Positions 1-10,059 are shown, numbered from the stretch's first letter. The stretch is 14,251 nucleotides of DNA from DATMER01 sp036277235 (GCA_036277235.1 DASUNJ010000382.1:1-14251); one strand, 5' to 3'. The notes: generated by a model from the sequence alone, not told the origin. Numbers and translations are program-made.

Positions 1-390
1 ACGCTTTTGAACATCAACGCCGACACGGTCGCGTCCGCCCTCGCCGTGGGCCTGCGCGCCGAGAAGCTGATCCTGATGACCGGGGCCACCGGCGTGCTGG
101 AGCGGGCGGACGACCCGGGATCGCTCGTCTCCTACACCGATCTCGCCGGGCTGCGCCGCCTGCGCGAGCAGGGGGGCTTCGTCCAGGGGATGCTGCCCAA
201 GGCGAGCGCCATCGAGTCGGCGGTGCTCGGCGGCGTGCGGCGGGTACACATCGTCGGGGCCGACATGCCCGACAGCCTTCTCGCCGAGGTCTTCACGAAC
301 CAGGGCGTCGGGACCATGGTGGTCGAGGACGTGGGGACTCTGTCCCCAGCCGAGCAGGCCGCGGGGCACCTCGCAGGAGCGCTCCGGTGA
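1..390 (+). CDS. argB: acetylglutamate kinase, C-terminal part
   Basis: ArgB phosphorylates N-acetyl-L-glutamate with ATP, the second step of arginine synthesis, in the cytoplasm. The frame is open from base 1, so only the last 129 residues are present. The visible part starts just before NINADTVA, the family's active-site segment near the ATP and acetylglutamate sites. It continues through EKLILMTGATGVL, the GFVQGMLPK loop (usual form GGM.PK) and the C-terminal block GVRRVHIVGAD...FTNQGVGTMV, all in family order. A TTG at base 7 could act as a start on paper, but conserved sequence continues upstream of it, so the gene is simply cut by the window edge. The tail of about 20 residues after GTMV is slightly longer than in many ArgB proteins. 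The stop overlaps the GTG start of the next gene (GTGA, 387-390), pointing to an arginine operon. Confidence 0.95.
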   Translation, partial: TLLNINADTVASALAVGLRAEKLILMTGATGVLERADDPGSLVSYTDLAGLRRLREQGGFVQGMLPKASAIESAVLGGVRRVHIVGADMPDSLLAEVFTNQGVGTMVVEDVGTLSPAEQAAGHLAGALR

Positions 391-1508
391 TCCTGCCCGA
401 GCGCGAGATCCTGGCCCTGCACCGGGCGATCGTCGGCATCCCCTCGGTGTCCGGGAGCGAGGCGGAGCTGGCCGGCTTCTTGGAAGAACGCCTGCGGCAG
501 CGGGGCGCGGCGCCGATCCGGGTGGGGGAGAGCGTGCTCGCTCTTCACGGGGAGGGACCGCTCCTCCTCCTCGACACCCATCTCGACACCGTACCCCCGG
601 CGCCCGGCTGGACGCGCGACCCGTGGGCTGTGGAGGTGGTGGACGGCCGCGTGATCGGCCTCGGCTCGAACGACGCCAAGGCCTCGGTGGCTGCCATGAT
701 CGCGGCCTTTCTCGCGTTCCAGGAGGTAGACCTGCCGTTCACCCTCGCCCTGGCGCTCGTGGAGGGCGAGGAGACGCGGGGCACGGGCACGGAGGCGGTT
801 TTGAAGGAGCTGGCGGCACGGGGTCTCCAGATCGAGGCCACGGTCGTGGGCGAGCCCACCGGCCTCGACGTGGCCGTAGCGCAGAAGGGGCTGATGGTGC
901 TGGAGCTGGCCGCCCGCGGCGATGCCTGCCACGCCGCGCACGCCGCCGCGCTCGGCGCCGCCAACGCCGCGCGGCTCCTCGCCCGCGACCTGGTCGCGTT
1001 GGAAGGGATCGACTTCGGGCCGGCTCATCCCCACCTGGGGCCGATCACGCTGGAGCCCACGCAGGTCAAGGCGGGCACGGCGCGCAACGTGGTGCCGGCC
1101 GAGGCCACGGCCATCCTCGACGTGCGCAGCACGCCCGCCCTGCCGCGGAGCGAGATCGTGCGGCGCATCCGGGAGCGGATTCAAGGCGAGCTGCGGGTGC
1201 TCTCGGACCGGCTGCTGCCCGCGGAGACGCCGGCCGGCGCGGCGATCGTCGAGGCCGCCCGCCGCTCCCTGCCGGGTGTCCGCCTCTACGGTTCGTCGAC
1301 GATGTCCGACATGGCCCTCCTTGGCGACGGTGCGATCAAGTGCGGGCCGGGGCGCAGCGAGCGCTCCCACACGCCGGACGAATTCGTGCTGGAGGAAGAG
1401 GTGCTCGACGGCGCCCGCTTCTACACCCGCCTGATCGGCGCCTACGCGGAGCTGCGCGACCCCGCGGCCAACGCCGCCTTTCTGACCGCGGTAGGAGGAG
1501 CGCGGTGA
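387..1508 (+). CDS. argE: M20-family deacetylase of arginine synthesis (acetylornithine or acetylcitrulline deacetylase)
   Basis: This 373-residue zinc hydrolase belongs to the M20 (ArgE/DapE) family. Metal and catalytic residues are all visible: H65 and D67 in DTHLDT, D96 in GSNDAK, the catalytic pair E128-E129 in EGEETRG, E156 in GEPT, and H328 in SERSHTPDEF. The middle part (about residues 165-275) fits the dimerisation lid domain. The GTG start at 387 overlaps the argB stop and has AGGAG at 375-379, seven bases upstream. Position between argB and argH makes removal of the acetyl group from an arginine intermediate the likely role. Sequence alone does not say whether the substrate is N-acetylornithine (classical linear route) or N-acetylcitrulline (the route known from Xanthomonas). 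A DapE or LysK-like activity is possible for the family but less likely in this context. The stop overlaps argH by four bases. Confidence 0.9.
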   Translation: MILPEREILALHRAIVGIPSVSGSEAELAGFLEERLRQRGAAPIRVGESVLALHGEGPLLLLDTHLDTVPPAPGWTRDPWAVEVVDGRVIGLGSNDAKASVAAMIAAFLAFQEVDLPFTLALALVEGEETRGTGTEAVLKELAARGLQIEATVVGEPTGLDVAVAQKGLMVLELAARGDACHAAHAAALGAANAARLLARDLVALEGIDFGPAHPHLGPITLEPTQVKAGTARNVVPAEATAILDVRSTPALPRSEIVRRIRERIQGELRVLSDRLLPAETPAGAAIVEAARRSLPGVRLYGSSTMSDMALLGDGAIKCGPGRSERSHTPDEFVLEEEVLDGARFYTRLIGAYAELRDPAANAAFLTAVGGAR

Positions 1509-2660
1509 CACGCCTCTGGGACAAGGGGGAGCCGCTCGACGAGAGGGTGCTCCGCTACACGGCCGGCGAGGACCACCTCCTCGACGCCCGCCTTGTCCCG
1601 TACGACGTGAGGGCTTCGATCGCCCATGCCGAGGTGCTGCACGGAGCGGGGCTCCTCCCTGCTGGCGACCTTACTGCGATCCGCGAGGGGCTCACGGCCC
1701 TTGCGGACAGCCATGCCGCGGGAGAATGGCGGATCGAGCTGGGGGACGAGGACGTCCACACCGCGCTCGAAAACCGTCTCGGCGAAGCCGGAGCCAATCT
1801 TCACCTCGGCCGCTCGCGGAACGACCAGGTCCTCGCCGCGCTGCGCCTCTACCTGCGCGACGAGGTCGAAGCTCTCCGCAAAGGGACACTGAAGGTTGCC
1901 GCGGCTCTCGATGCCCTGGGAGAAAGAGAGGCTTCGACGCCGCTCTCCGGCTACACCCACCAGCAGCCGGCGATGCCGAGCTCCGTCCCGCTCTGGGCCG
2001 GGGGCTTCGCCTCCGAGCTGCGCGACGACGCCGACGGTCTCGCGGCCGTGCAACGCCGTCTGGGCAAGAACCCGCTCGGATCGGCCGCGGGCTATGGCGT
2101 GCCGCTGCTGCCGATCGACCGCGAGGCCACGCGGAGAAGCCTCGGTTTCGCCGAGGTCCACGAGCCGGTGACCTCGGTACAACTCTCCCGCGGCAAGGCC
2201 GAGGCGCACGTGCTGTTCGAGGTGGTGCTGCTGCTCCAGGATCTGGGCCGGCTCGCCGCCGACCTGGTCCTCTTTGCAATGAAGGAGCTGGGCTTCGTGA
2301 CGCTGAGCCCGGAGATGACCACGGGCTCGTCGATCATGCCCCAGAAGCGCAACCCGGACGTCTTCGAGCTGGTCCGCGGACGCACGGCCACCGGGATCGC
2401 CTGCCTCGTGGAGGTGCTGGGGATCACGGCGAAGCTCCCCTCGGGCTACCACCGCGATCTCCAGCTTTTGAAAGCGCCACTCTTCCGCGGCATCGATCTA
2501 GCTCGCGACACCCTGGGGATCATGGCGCCAGCGCTGGAAGGGGTGCGCTTCCAGCGCGTCGAGCTCGCGCCCGAGCTCAACGCGGCCGAGGAGGCCTACC
2601 GGCTGGTGCTGGAAGAGGGGATCCCCTTCCGGGAGGCTTATCGAAGGGTGGGGGAGCGGT

Positions 2661-4493
<1,833 letters not shown>

Positions 4494-4511
4494 AGGGCTC
4501 CTAGTTCCCCG

Positions 4512-7500
4512 TCATTTTAGCCGAGAAGGCGAAAGGATCACCGTCGCGACGCCCTCGGTCCGCGCCAGCTCGTTGAGGGCCGGCAGGTCATTGGCGAAGA
4601 TCTGGGCGAGCTTCGCCAGCTCCGCGTCGATGGCCCGGGTCAGCTCCTGCTTGACCTGGACCGCCTGGTCCGTGGGCCGGGCGTCGCCGAAGCCGCCCAC
4701 CGAGGCGGCCAGCGCGTTGAGCTTGTCGTTGAGGCGGACCGGGAAGTTCAGCGGGTCCTGCGAGCTCCGGTTCCTGGTCTGGTAGAGCGCCTCTTCGACC
4801 TTGGTCATCTTCTCGTCGAGCGCCTTGGCCGCATCCAGCAGCTTGGCATGCTCCTCCTCCGCCTCCAGGTCTTCGATCCGTTTCTTCAGGCCGTCGAGCT
4901 GGCCCCGCACGTCCCGCACCTGGCGGATGGCGTCGTGGGTCTCGTCGAGCTTGGCCCGGACGTCCATCAGGAAACGGTGCTGGGTCTCCAGGTCTTCCAG
5001 GGTGACGGTGCCGCGCGGGTTCTTGAGGATCTTCAGCGGCGCGGTGCGCGTGACGTCCCCCACGGTCAGACGGACCTGGTAGTCGCCGGGGAGGACGAGC
5101 GGCACGATCGGATCGCCGGACCAGAGGATCATGCCGGGGAAGGTCTTGCCCTTGGAGTAGAACAGGTCCCAGACGAAGCGGTTCAGCCCGGCCTCCATGG
5201 GCGCCTGCTGCTCCTCCTCGTCCTCCTTCCTGGCCTGCTTCTCCGTGGCTGCTGCGGTCCCTTCGGCCGTCTTCTTGAGCACGCCTTCCGGGGGAGTAGC
5301 AAGCTCAGCCTCTTCTTCTTCCGATTGATCCTCCTCGAGGCCTTCGGTGCGCGCCTCGGCCTTCTCCGCGGGCCTGGTGCCGGCGGGCTTGCCGGAGAAG
5401 CTGCGGACCACCTTGCCGTCGCGGTCGAGGATCTCCAGCCTGGCCTTCTTGGCCACCTCGGGAGTGGGCGCCGTGTCGAGGAAGTAGTAGACGACCGCGC
5501 CGCCGGGCGGGTTGGTGCCCTGGTTGCGCGCCGCGGCGGCGCCGGCGTCGAACCCTCCGCCGCCGACGCGGTAGACCGGGGCCGGCTCGAACAGGTGCGG
5601 CGTTTTCCCGGACCAGTCGTCCGGAAGCTGCCGGAGGTTTGTCAGCCCGTTCAGGATCCAGTAGCTCCGGCCCTGGGTGGCGGCGATCAGCTCGTCGTCC
5701 CTGACGGCGAGGTCGGTGATCGGGACGATGGGCAGGTTGAGCTGCAGCGGCTGCCAGCGCCCGCCGTCGTCGAAGGAGACGTAGACGCCGCGCTCCGTGC
5801 CCGCGTAGAGCAGGCCGCGGCGGACCGGATCGGCCCGCACCACGCGCGTGAAGTGCATGGGGTCGATGCCCTGATCGATGCGCTTCCAGGTGGCGCCGTA
5901 GTCGGTGGTCCGGTACAGGTAGGGATGGAAGTCGTCGGACTTGTACTTCGTGCCGGCGACGTAGAGGCCCCCCTTCTCGAACGGGTGCGGGTCGAGGCTG
6001 TTGATCAGCATCCACTCCGGCATGCCCTTGGGCGTCACGTCCTTCCAGGTCTTGCCCGCGTCGCGGGAGACGTGGACCAGGCCGTCGTCGGAGCCGGCCC
6101 AGAGGAGCCCCTTCTCGAGCGGCGACTCGGCCGCGGCGAAGATGGTGCCGTAGTACTCGACCGAGGTGTTGTCCTTGGTGATCGGACCGCCGGAGGGGCC
6201 CTGCTTGGACTTGTCGTTGCGGGTCAGGTCGGGCGAGATCGGCTCCCAGGTCCGGCCCTCGTTGGCCGTCTTGAAGAGGACGTTGCCCGCCGCGTAGAGC
6301 GTGTCCGGGTCGTGCGGCGAGAAGAAGATCGGGTAGTTCCACTGGAAGCGGTACTTGAGCTCGGCCGCGCCCCAGCCCATGGGATCGTCCGGCCAGGCGT
6401 TGACGTCGCCGGCCTCGCCGGTCTCGTGGTTGAGCCGCACGAGGAGGCCGCCATACGAGCCGCCGTAGACGATGTCCGGGTTCTGCGGGTCGGCCACGAC
6501 GTGGCCGCTCTCGCCGCCGGCCGTCTCTTCCCAGTCGCGGAACCCGATGCCCGGGCCGTCCACGGACCGGCTGCGGATGCGCAGCGCGCTGTTGTCCTGC
6601 TGGCCGCCGAGCAGCCGGTAGGGGAAGTCGTTGTCGGTCGAGACGCGGTACATCTGCGCGGTGGGCTGGTTGTCCTGGCCCGTCCACGTCCGGCCGCCGT
6701 CCATGGAGACGTTGGCGCCGCCGTCGTTCGCCTCGATCATGCGCAGCGGGTCGGCGGGATCGATCCACAGGTCGTGGTTGTCGCCGTGCGGCGTGCGGAT
6801 CGCGGTGAAGGTCTTGCCGCCGTCCTTGGAGCGGTGGAACCGGACGTTGACCACGTACACCGCCTCCTCGTCCCGGGGATCGGCGTAGATGCGGGTGTAG
6901 TACCAGGCGCGCTGGCGCAGCTCGCGCTCTTCGTTTGTCTTCGTCCAGGTCCGGCCGCCGTCGCGCGAGCGGAGCACGCCGCCCTCCTCGGCCTCGACGA
7001 TGGCGTAGACGTCCTCGGGGTTGGTGGGCGAGACCGTGACGCCGATGATGCCGAGCGGCCCCTTGGGCATGCCGGGGTTCTTCGTCAGCTCGAGCCAGGT
7101 GTCGCCGCCGTCCGTGCTCTTCCAGAGCGCGGAGCCGGGGCCGCCGCTCTCCAGGCTGTACGGGGTGCGGCGCACGCGCCAGGTGCTGGCGTAGAGGATC
7201 CGCGGGTTGGTGGGGTCGAGGATCAGGTCGACGGCGCCGGCGTTCTCGTTGACGAAGAGGATGCGCTCCCAGGTCCTGCCGCCGTTGCGGGTGCGGTAGA
7301 CGCCGCGCTCGGGGTTGGGGCCGAAGAGGTGCCCGAGGACCGCGGCATAGACGAGGTCGGGGTCCCTGGGGTGGATGCGCACGCGCGGGATGTGCCGCGA
7401 CTCCGGCAGGCCTGCATGGGTCCAGGTCTTGCCGGCGTCGGTGGACTTCCACATGCCGTCGCCATGGGAGACGTTGCCGCGGACGGTCTTCTCGCCGGTG

Positions 7501-7853
7501 CCGACGTAGACCACGTTGGGATCGAGCTCCGACACGGCCACGGCGCCGATCGAGCCGCCGAAGAAGCCGTCGGACACGGGCTTCCAGTTGCGGCCGCCGT
7601 TCGTGGTCTTCCAGACGCCGCCGCCGACGGAGCCGAAGTAGTAGGTGTCGCGGTCGGCGGGAAGGCCGGTGACCGCGGCCGAGCGGCCGCCGCGGTAGGG
7701 GCCGACCTCGCGCCACTCCAGGGGCTTCCAAAGGTCGGGATCGAGGTTCCGGGCCTTCTTCTCGGCCGTCTTTTCGGCAGCATGGCCGGCCATCGGAAGG
7801 ACCGACAGGCACAGGGCGAGGGTCAGCAGAGAACGGCGAAGGGAAAGCGGCAT
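4512..7853 (-). CDS. exported BNR/Asp-box beta-propeller protein, sortilin (VPS10)-like
   Basis: This 1113-residue protein starts with a Sec signal peptide (RR, a hydrophobic stretch at 9-22, likely cleavage after AGHA at 25-26), so it is exported. The opening GPYRGGRSAAVTGLP and VGGGVWKTTNGGRNW are characteristic of large BNR/VPS10-like proteins common in Acidobacteriota, Gemmatimonadota and Bacteroidota. Databases often call these 'glycosyl hydrolase', although catalysis is unproven. About eleven Asp-box motifs (S/T-x-D/N-x-G-x-T-W) are visible in roughly the first 700 residues, consistent with one or two large propellers. After them come an acidic, low-complexity linker (about 834-883), a small beta domain (about 888-945, ending in PGDYQVRLTVGD...APLKIL) and a predicted coiled coil (about 948-1018). 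AGGAG lies four bases before the ATG. It precedes pepF. A role in binding or processing external polymer or protein is possible but unproven. Confidence 0.9.
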   Translation of the reverse strand: MPLSLRRSLLTLALCLSVLPMAGHAAEKTAEKKARNLDPDLWKPLEWREVGPYRGGRSAAVTGLPADRDTYYFGSVGGGVWKTTNGGRNWKPVSDGFFGGSIGAVAVSELDPNVVYVGTGEKTVRGNVSHGDGMWKSTDAGKTWTHAGLPESRHIPRVRIHPRDPDLVYAAVLGHLFGPNPERGVYRTRNGGRTWERILFVNENAGAVDLILDPTNPRILYASTWRVRRTPYSLESGGPGSALWKSTDGGDTWLELTKNPGMPKGPLGIIGVTVSPTNPEDVYAIVEAEEGGVLRSRDGGRTWTKTNEERELRQRAWYYTRIYADPRDEEAVYVVNVRFHRSKDGGKTFTAIRTPHGDNHDLWIDPADPLRMIEANDGGANVSMDGGRTWTGQDNQPTAQMYRVSTDNDFPYRLLGGQQDNSALRIRSRSVDGPGIGFRDWEETAGGESGHVVADPQNPDIVYGGSYGGLLVRLNHETGEAGDVNAWPDDPMGWGAAELKYRFQWNYPIFFSPHDPDTLYAAGNVLFKTANEGRTWEPISPDLTRNDKSKQGPSGGPITKDNTSVEYYGTIFAAAESPLEKGLLWAGSDDGLVHVSRDAGKTWKDVTPKGMPEWMLINSLDPHPFEKGGLYVAGTKYKSDDFHPYLYRTTDYGATWKRIDQGIDPMHFTRVVRADPVRRGLLYAGTERGVYVSFDDGGRWQPLQLNLPIVPITDLAVRDDELIAATQGRSYWILNGLTNLRQLPDDWSGKTPHLFEPAPVYRVGGGGFDAGAAAARNQGTNPPGGAVVYYFLDTAPTPEVAKKARLEILDRDGKVVRSFSGKPAGTRPAEKAEARTEGLEEDQSEEEEAELATPPEGVLKKTAEGTAAATEKQARKEDEEEQQAPMEAGLNRFVWDLFYSKGKTFPGMILWSGDPIVPLVLPGDYQVRLTVGDVTRTAPLKILKNPRGTVTLEDLETQHRFLMDVRAKLDETHDAIRQVRDVRGQLDGLKKRIEDLEAEEEHAKLLDAAKALDEKMTKVEEALYQTRNRSSQDPLNFPVRLNDKLNALAASVGGFGDARPTDQAVQVKQELTRAIDAELAKLAQIFANDLPALNELARTEGVATVILSPSRLK

Positions 7854-7882
7854 GTCTCTCCTCGTGCTCCTGAGAAAAGGAA

Positions 7883-7902
7883 GAGCCCGGCGTGCCGGGC
7901 TC
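7883..7902 (-). terminator. hairpin terminator after the double-HTH gene
   Basis: GAGCCCGG and CCGGGCTC form a perfect 8-bp stem around a CGTG loop (minus strand CACG). On the minus strand the stem is followed by TTCCTTTTCTC, a pyrimidine-rich tail. It lies 18 bases past the stop of the HTH gene and 30 bases before the start of the propeller gene. Intrinsic termination is therefore likely, with possible partial readthrough. The tail is not a pure T-run. Confidence 0.7.
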
Positions 7903-7920
7903 GAACGGGCCAGGGGGCAA

Positions 7921-8382
7921 TCAGGGATAGTCGTCGAGCTGGTCGTACTGGATGCCGCAAGGCAGATACAGGTTGAAAACCGGCTGCTCGATGATCTCGG
8001 CGAAGCCGAGGAGGATGGGACCGTACTCCTCGATGCCGGAGCGGCCGGCCTCGATCTCGTCGAAATCCTCCCTGGAGATCCCGAGCTGCTGCGCGAGCTG
8101 GTCGGCCGTCAACTGCTTGCGCTCGCGGTGCTTGCGGATCAGCTCGCCCGCCTGGCCCGGCTTGCAGTCCTTGGACTTGCCGCTATCGGCCAGCAGGCGA
8201 GAGGTGGGCGTCTCGAGCTTGACGGCGCTCTGGAAGAGAAGAGGCCCCCATTTCTCGACGGGCGAGCTCCCGTCTTCGATCTCGGCGTACTTGTCTTCCG
8301 GAATCCCCAGGCGGGCCGCGGCGTCCGCCGGGGCGACCTTCTTGCGTTCCCTTTCCTTCTTCATCACCTGTCCGAGCTTCAT
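7921..8382 (-). CDS. small protein of two tandem Xre-type HTH domains
   Basis: The 153-residue product consists almost entirely of two copies of one domain, aligned without gaps at an offset of 75 residues (4-64 and 79-139). Matching pieces include KKERERKK/RKHRERKQ, AARLGIPEDKYAEIEDG/AQQLGISREDFDEIEAG and EKWGPLL/EEYGPIL. Each copy reads as a Cro/CI-type helix-turn-helix (LGI..EDY..IE.G), so DNA binding is the likely role. A single chain may hold the two half-sites usually bound by a dimer. An in-frame ATG at 8418 exists, but the start at 8382 is preferred: AAGGAGG at 8388-8394 sits five bases upstream of it and would otherwise be inside the gene. It follows the PATAN gene by 45 bp on the same strand and is closed by the hairpin at 7883-7902. 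The target is unknown. The tail after 139 (LPCGIQYDQLDDYP) is unassigned. Confidence 0.85.
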   Translation of the reverse strand: MKLGQVMKKERERKKVAPADAAARLGIPEDKYAEIEDGSSPVEKWGPLLFQSAVKLETPTSRLLADSGKSKDCKPGQAGELIRKHRERKQLTADQLAQQLGISREDFDEIEAGRSGIEEYGPILLGFAEIIEQPVFNLYLPCGIQYDQLDDYP

Positions 8383-8387
8383 GTTCT

Positions 8388-8394
8388 CCTCCTT
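8388..8394 (-). promoter_or_regulatory. strong ribosome binding site of the double-HTH gene
   Basis: The minus strand reads AAGGAGG followed by AGAAC and then ATG at 8382. This near-perfect anti-16S match with five-base spacing fixes the start at 8382 rather than at the upstream in-frame ATG at 8418. Confidence 0.85.
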
Positions 8395-8408
8395 GCGTGG
8401 GCGGAGGG

Positions 8409-8417
8409 ATGCTAGCA
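8409..8417 (-). promoter_or_regulatory. possible extended -10 element before the double-HTH gene
   Basis: The minus strand reads TGCTAGCAT, which fits an extended -10 (TGn-TAnnnT). A start about seven bases on, near 8402, would give a leader of roughly 20 bases that contains the AAGGAGG site. No good -35 is seen. The core TGTGCTAGC also occurs just upstream of the PATAN gene (10050-10058). This is inference from pattern only. Confidence 0.35.
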
Positions 8418-8432
8418 CAGGGGTCTGCTAGC
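8411..8432 (-). repeat. 7-bp inverted repeat between the PATAN and HTH genes
   Basis: GCTAGCA (8411-8417) and TGCTAGC (8426-8432) are exact inverted copies separated by eight bases. The right arm includes the TAG stop of the PATAN gene. There is no T-run after it, so it is a weak terminator at best. It could equally be an operator, since it overlaps the possible -10 element before the HTH gene. Confidence 0.45.
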
Positions 8433-10038
8433 GTTTGCGCTCGGTGGACAGGGACTTGAGGGCGTCGATCGGCCGGCGGTCCGGGCTCATCAGCTTGATC
8501 GCCCGGCGGAGGTGGTCCTCGGCCTCGGCGTAGTTGCCCACCTGGCGCTCGATCTCGCCGGCGTAGTAGGCGGCGAGGCCGCAGTTGGGATCGCGGCGCA
8601 GGGTCTCCTGCAGCTCCTTGACGGCCTTGGGCGCGGCGGCGCTGGAGTTGAGGAAGCGGCACCAGGCGAGCTCGGCGGCGTAGAGGCTGTTCTGGGGATC
8701 GCAGTCCGAGGCGAACTCCAGGAGCATGAGGGCCTCCTTGGGCTTGCCCGCCTCCAGGGCCGCCTTGCCCTTCCTGAACTGCGCCTCCGAGTCGAGCAGG
8801 TCGGTCTTGATCTGGTGCATCGACGGCGCCTTGCGCGCCCTCTCCTCGCGCAGGGTCTTGCGCCGGAAGAGGAGGGTGTTGCGCTTCTCGGCGTCGGTCA
8901 GCTCGCCGTAGGCCTGGGCGCCGGCCAGGAAGAGGTCCTGGGCCTTCTCCTCGACGCCGGCCAGCTCCGGGATCTGGAAGCTCCAGGGGGCAAAGCGCCG
9001 GGCGAATTCCAGGAACTTCTGGTGGACGGCCGGCAGCGCCGCCTCTTCCGGCACGCCGAGCAGGTCGAAGGCGTCCTGCCGGCGGTAGACGAGGTAGGCC
9101 TGCATGACGTCGTTGCGCCGGCGCTCCGTCTCCCCTGGGACAACGGCGGGCACCGATGCCGGCGACATTGCCGGGATTGGCATCGGTACCGGCTGCGTCG
9201 CCGCGGTCGGCTGGGGCGGGGGAGTCTTGAGGATCGGTCCCCGGAAGCTGCCGGTGGAGCTCAGCGAGACGGTATTGCTCGCCGAGCCTGGGGGAAGTCG
9301 ACTCTCGGGCACGATCAGCCCGAGGACCATGAGAGCGTAGAGGAGACGGCTGATCTCGTCGACCGAGAGCCCGGTGGCCTCCGCCATCTCGCCCATGCGC
9401 CGGCCGGGCCGGGCGGCTTCGACGAGCTGCGACTGGCGCTGCGACAGGCGGATCTCTTCGAGCGGGATGGGCGGGTCGGGGTGGAGGCAGAGCCGCTGGC
9501 CGACGAGCGGGCCCACGGCCATGTCCACCTCTTCCTGCGGCGCGAGCTTGGTGACGCCGGTCAGGATGAGCTGGGGGACCTTGATCTTGAGCGACGACTC
9601 TCCGGTGGGCAGGTCGCCGTCGGCCTGGAAGTCCCCTTCGCGCCAGGTGAACAGGTCCAACAACTTCTTGGCGAGGTTGGCCTGCAGGATCCTGAACAGG
9701 TCGTCGGGCGTGACGAGGCCGCGCTCCAGCAGCTCCTCGCCCAGGGGGATGCCGCGCGACGCGGCCCGGCCGAGGGAGGCCGTGAAGTCCTCGTCGCTGA
9801 GCTTGCCCTCGATCACCATGTAGCGGCCGAGGGTCTCGTGGACCAGGTTGGACCGGCAGTCCACCGGCACGCCGTGGTCGAAGGCAACCTTCTTCCAGAC
9901 CTGGCGCCGGCGGATTTCGAGCACGCCGGTCCGGCGATGGACGGCCTGCGCCAGGAGCAGGGGCGCGATGGGCACCTCCTGGAGAGTTCCGGCCTCCATC
10001 TGCGAGATGGCGTCGAGCTGCTCGGGTGTCGGGATCAC
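8428..10038 (-). CDS. PATAN (DUF4388) / winged-helix / J-like / TPR protein
   Basis: This 536-residue cytoplasmic protein has four visible parts. Residues about 15-180 match the PATAN/DUF4388 pattern (GTLQEVPIAPLLLAQAVHRR-TGVLEI..., LGEELLERGLVTPDDL, LLDLFTWREGDFQ). Residues about 205-250 look like a winged helix (MGEMAEATGLSVDEISRLLY). A Pro/Ser-rich linker spans about 255-305. Residues about 320-392 look like a J domain (DAFDLLGVPEEA...AQAYGELTDAEKR) in which HPD is replaced by A350-P351-W352. TPR-like helices fill about 415-536 (GKAALEAGKPKEALMLLEFA, AAYYAGEIERQVGNYAEAEDHL). Such proteins are common in Myxococcota and Acidobacteriota as adaptors in signalling or motility, but function is unproven. 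The GTG start at 10038 has no clear ribosome binding site, so the start is uncertain; the next in-frame ATG is at residue 14. The double-HTH gene follows by 45 bp. Confidence 0.8.
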   Translation of the reverse strand: MIPTPEQLDAISQMEAGTLQEVPIAPLLLAQAVHRRTGVLEIRRRQVWKKVAFDHGVPVDCRSNLVHETLGRYMVIEGKLSDEDFTASLGRAASRGIPLGEELLERGLVTPDDLFRILQANLAKKLLDLFTWREGDFQADGDLPTGESSLKIKVPQLILTGVTKLAPQEEVDMAVGPLVGQRLCLHPDPPIPLEEIRLSQRQSQLVEAARPGRRMGEMAEATGLSVDEISRLLYALMVLGLIVPESRLPPGSASNTVSLSSTGSFRGPILKTPPPQPTAATQPVPMPIPAMSPASVPAVVPGETERRRNDVMQAYLVYRRQDAFDLLGVPEEAALPAVHQKFLEFARRFAPWSFQIPELAGVEEKAQDLFLAGAQAYGELTDAEKRNTLLFRRKTLREERARKAPSMHQIKTDLLDSEAQFRKGKAALEAGKPKEALMLLEFASDCDPQNSLYAAELAWCRFLNSSAAAPKAVKELQETLRRDPNCGLAAYYAGEIERQVGNYAEAEDHLRRAIKLMSPDRRPIDALKSLSTERKR

Positions 10039-10047
10039 CTGTAGGAA

Positions 10048-10053
10048 AGGCTA
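10048..10053 (-). promoter_or_regulatory. possible -10 element of the PATAN gene
   Basis: The minus strand reads TGTGC followed by TAGCCT, ending nine bases before the GTG at 10038. It would give a nearly leaderless transcript, which would explain why no ribosome binding site is seen. No -35 is recognisable. This is a weak, pattern-only call. Confidence 0.25.
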
Positions 10054-10059
10054 GCACAC

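Noticed and set aside
4848..7976. A 1042-codon open frame on the plus strand, antisense to the propeller gene
   Set aside because: Its translation is Val/Gly/Arg/Asp-rich with no family resemblance, and it mirrors a GC-rich real gene that has a signal peptide, repeated Asp-box motifs and a ribosome binding site.
8383..8418. An earlier ATG (8418) for the double-HTH protein
   Set aside because: It would put the strong AAGGAGG site inside the gene, and the extra residues (LASLRPRKEEN) match neither HTH repeat.
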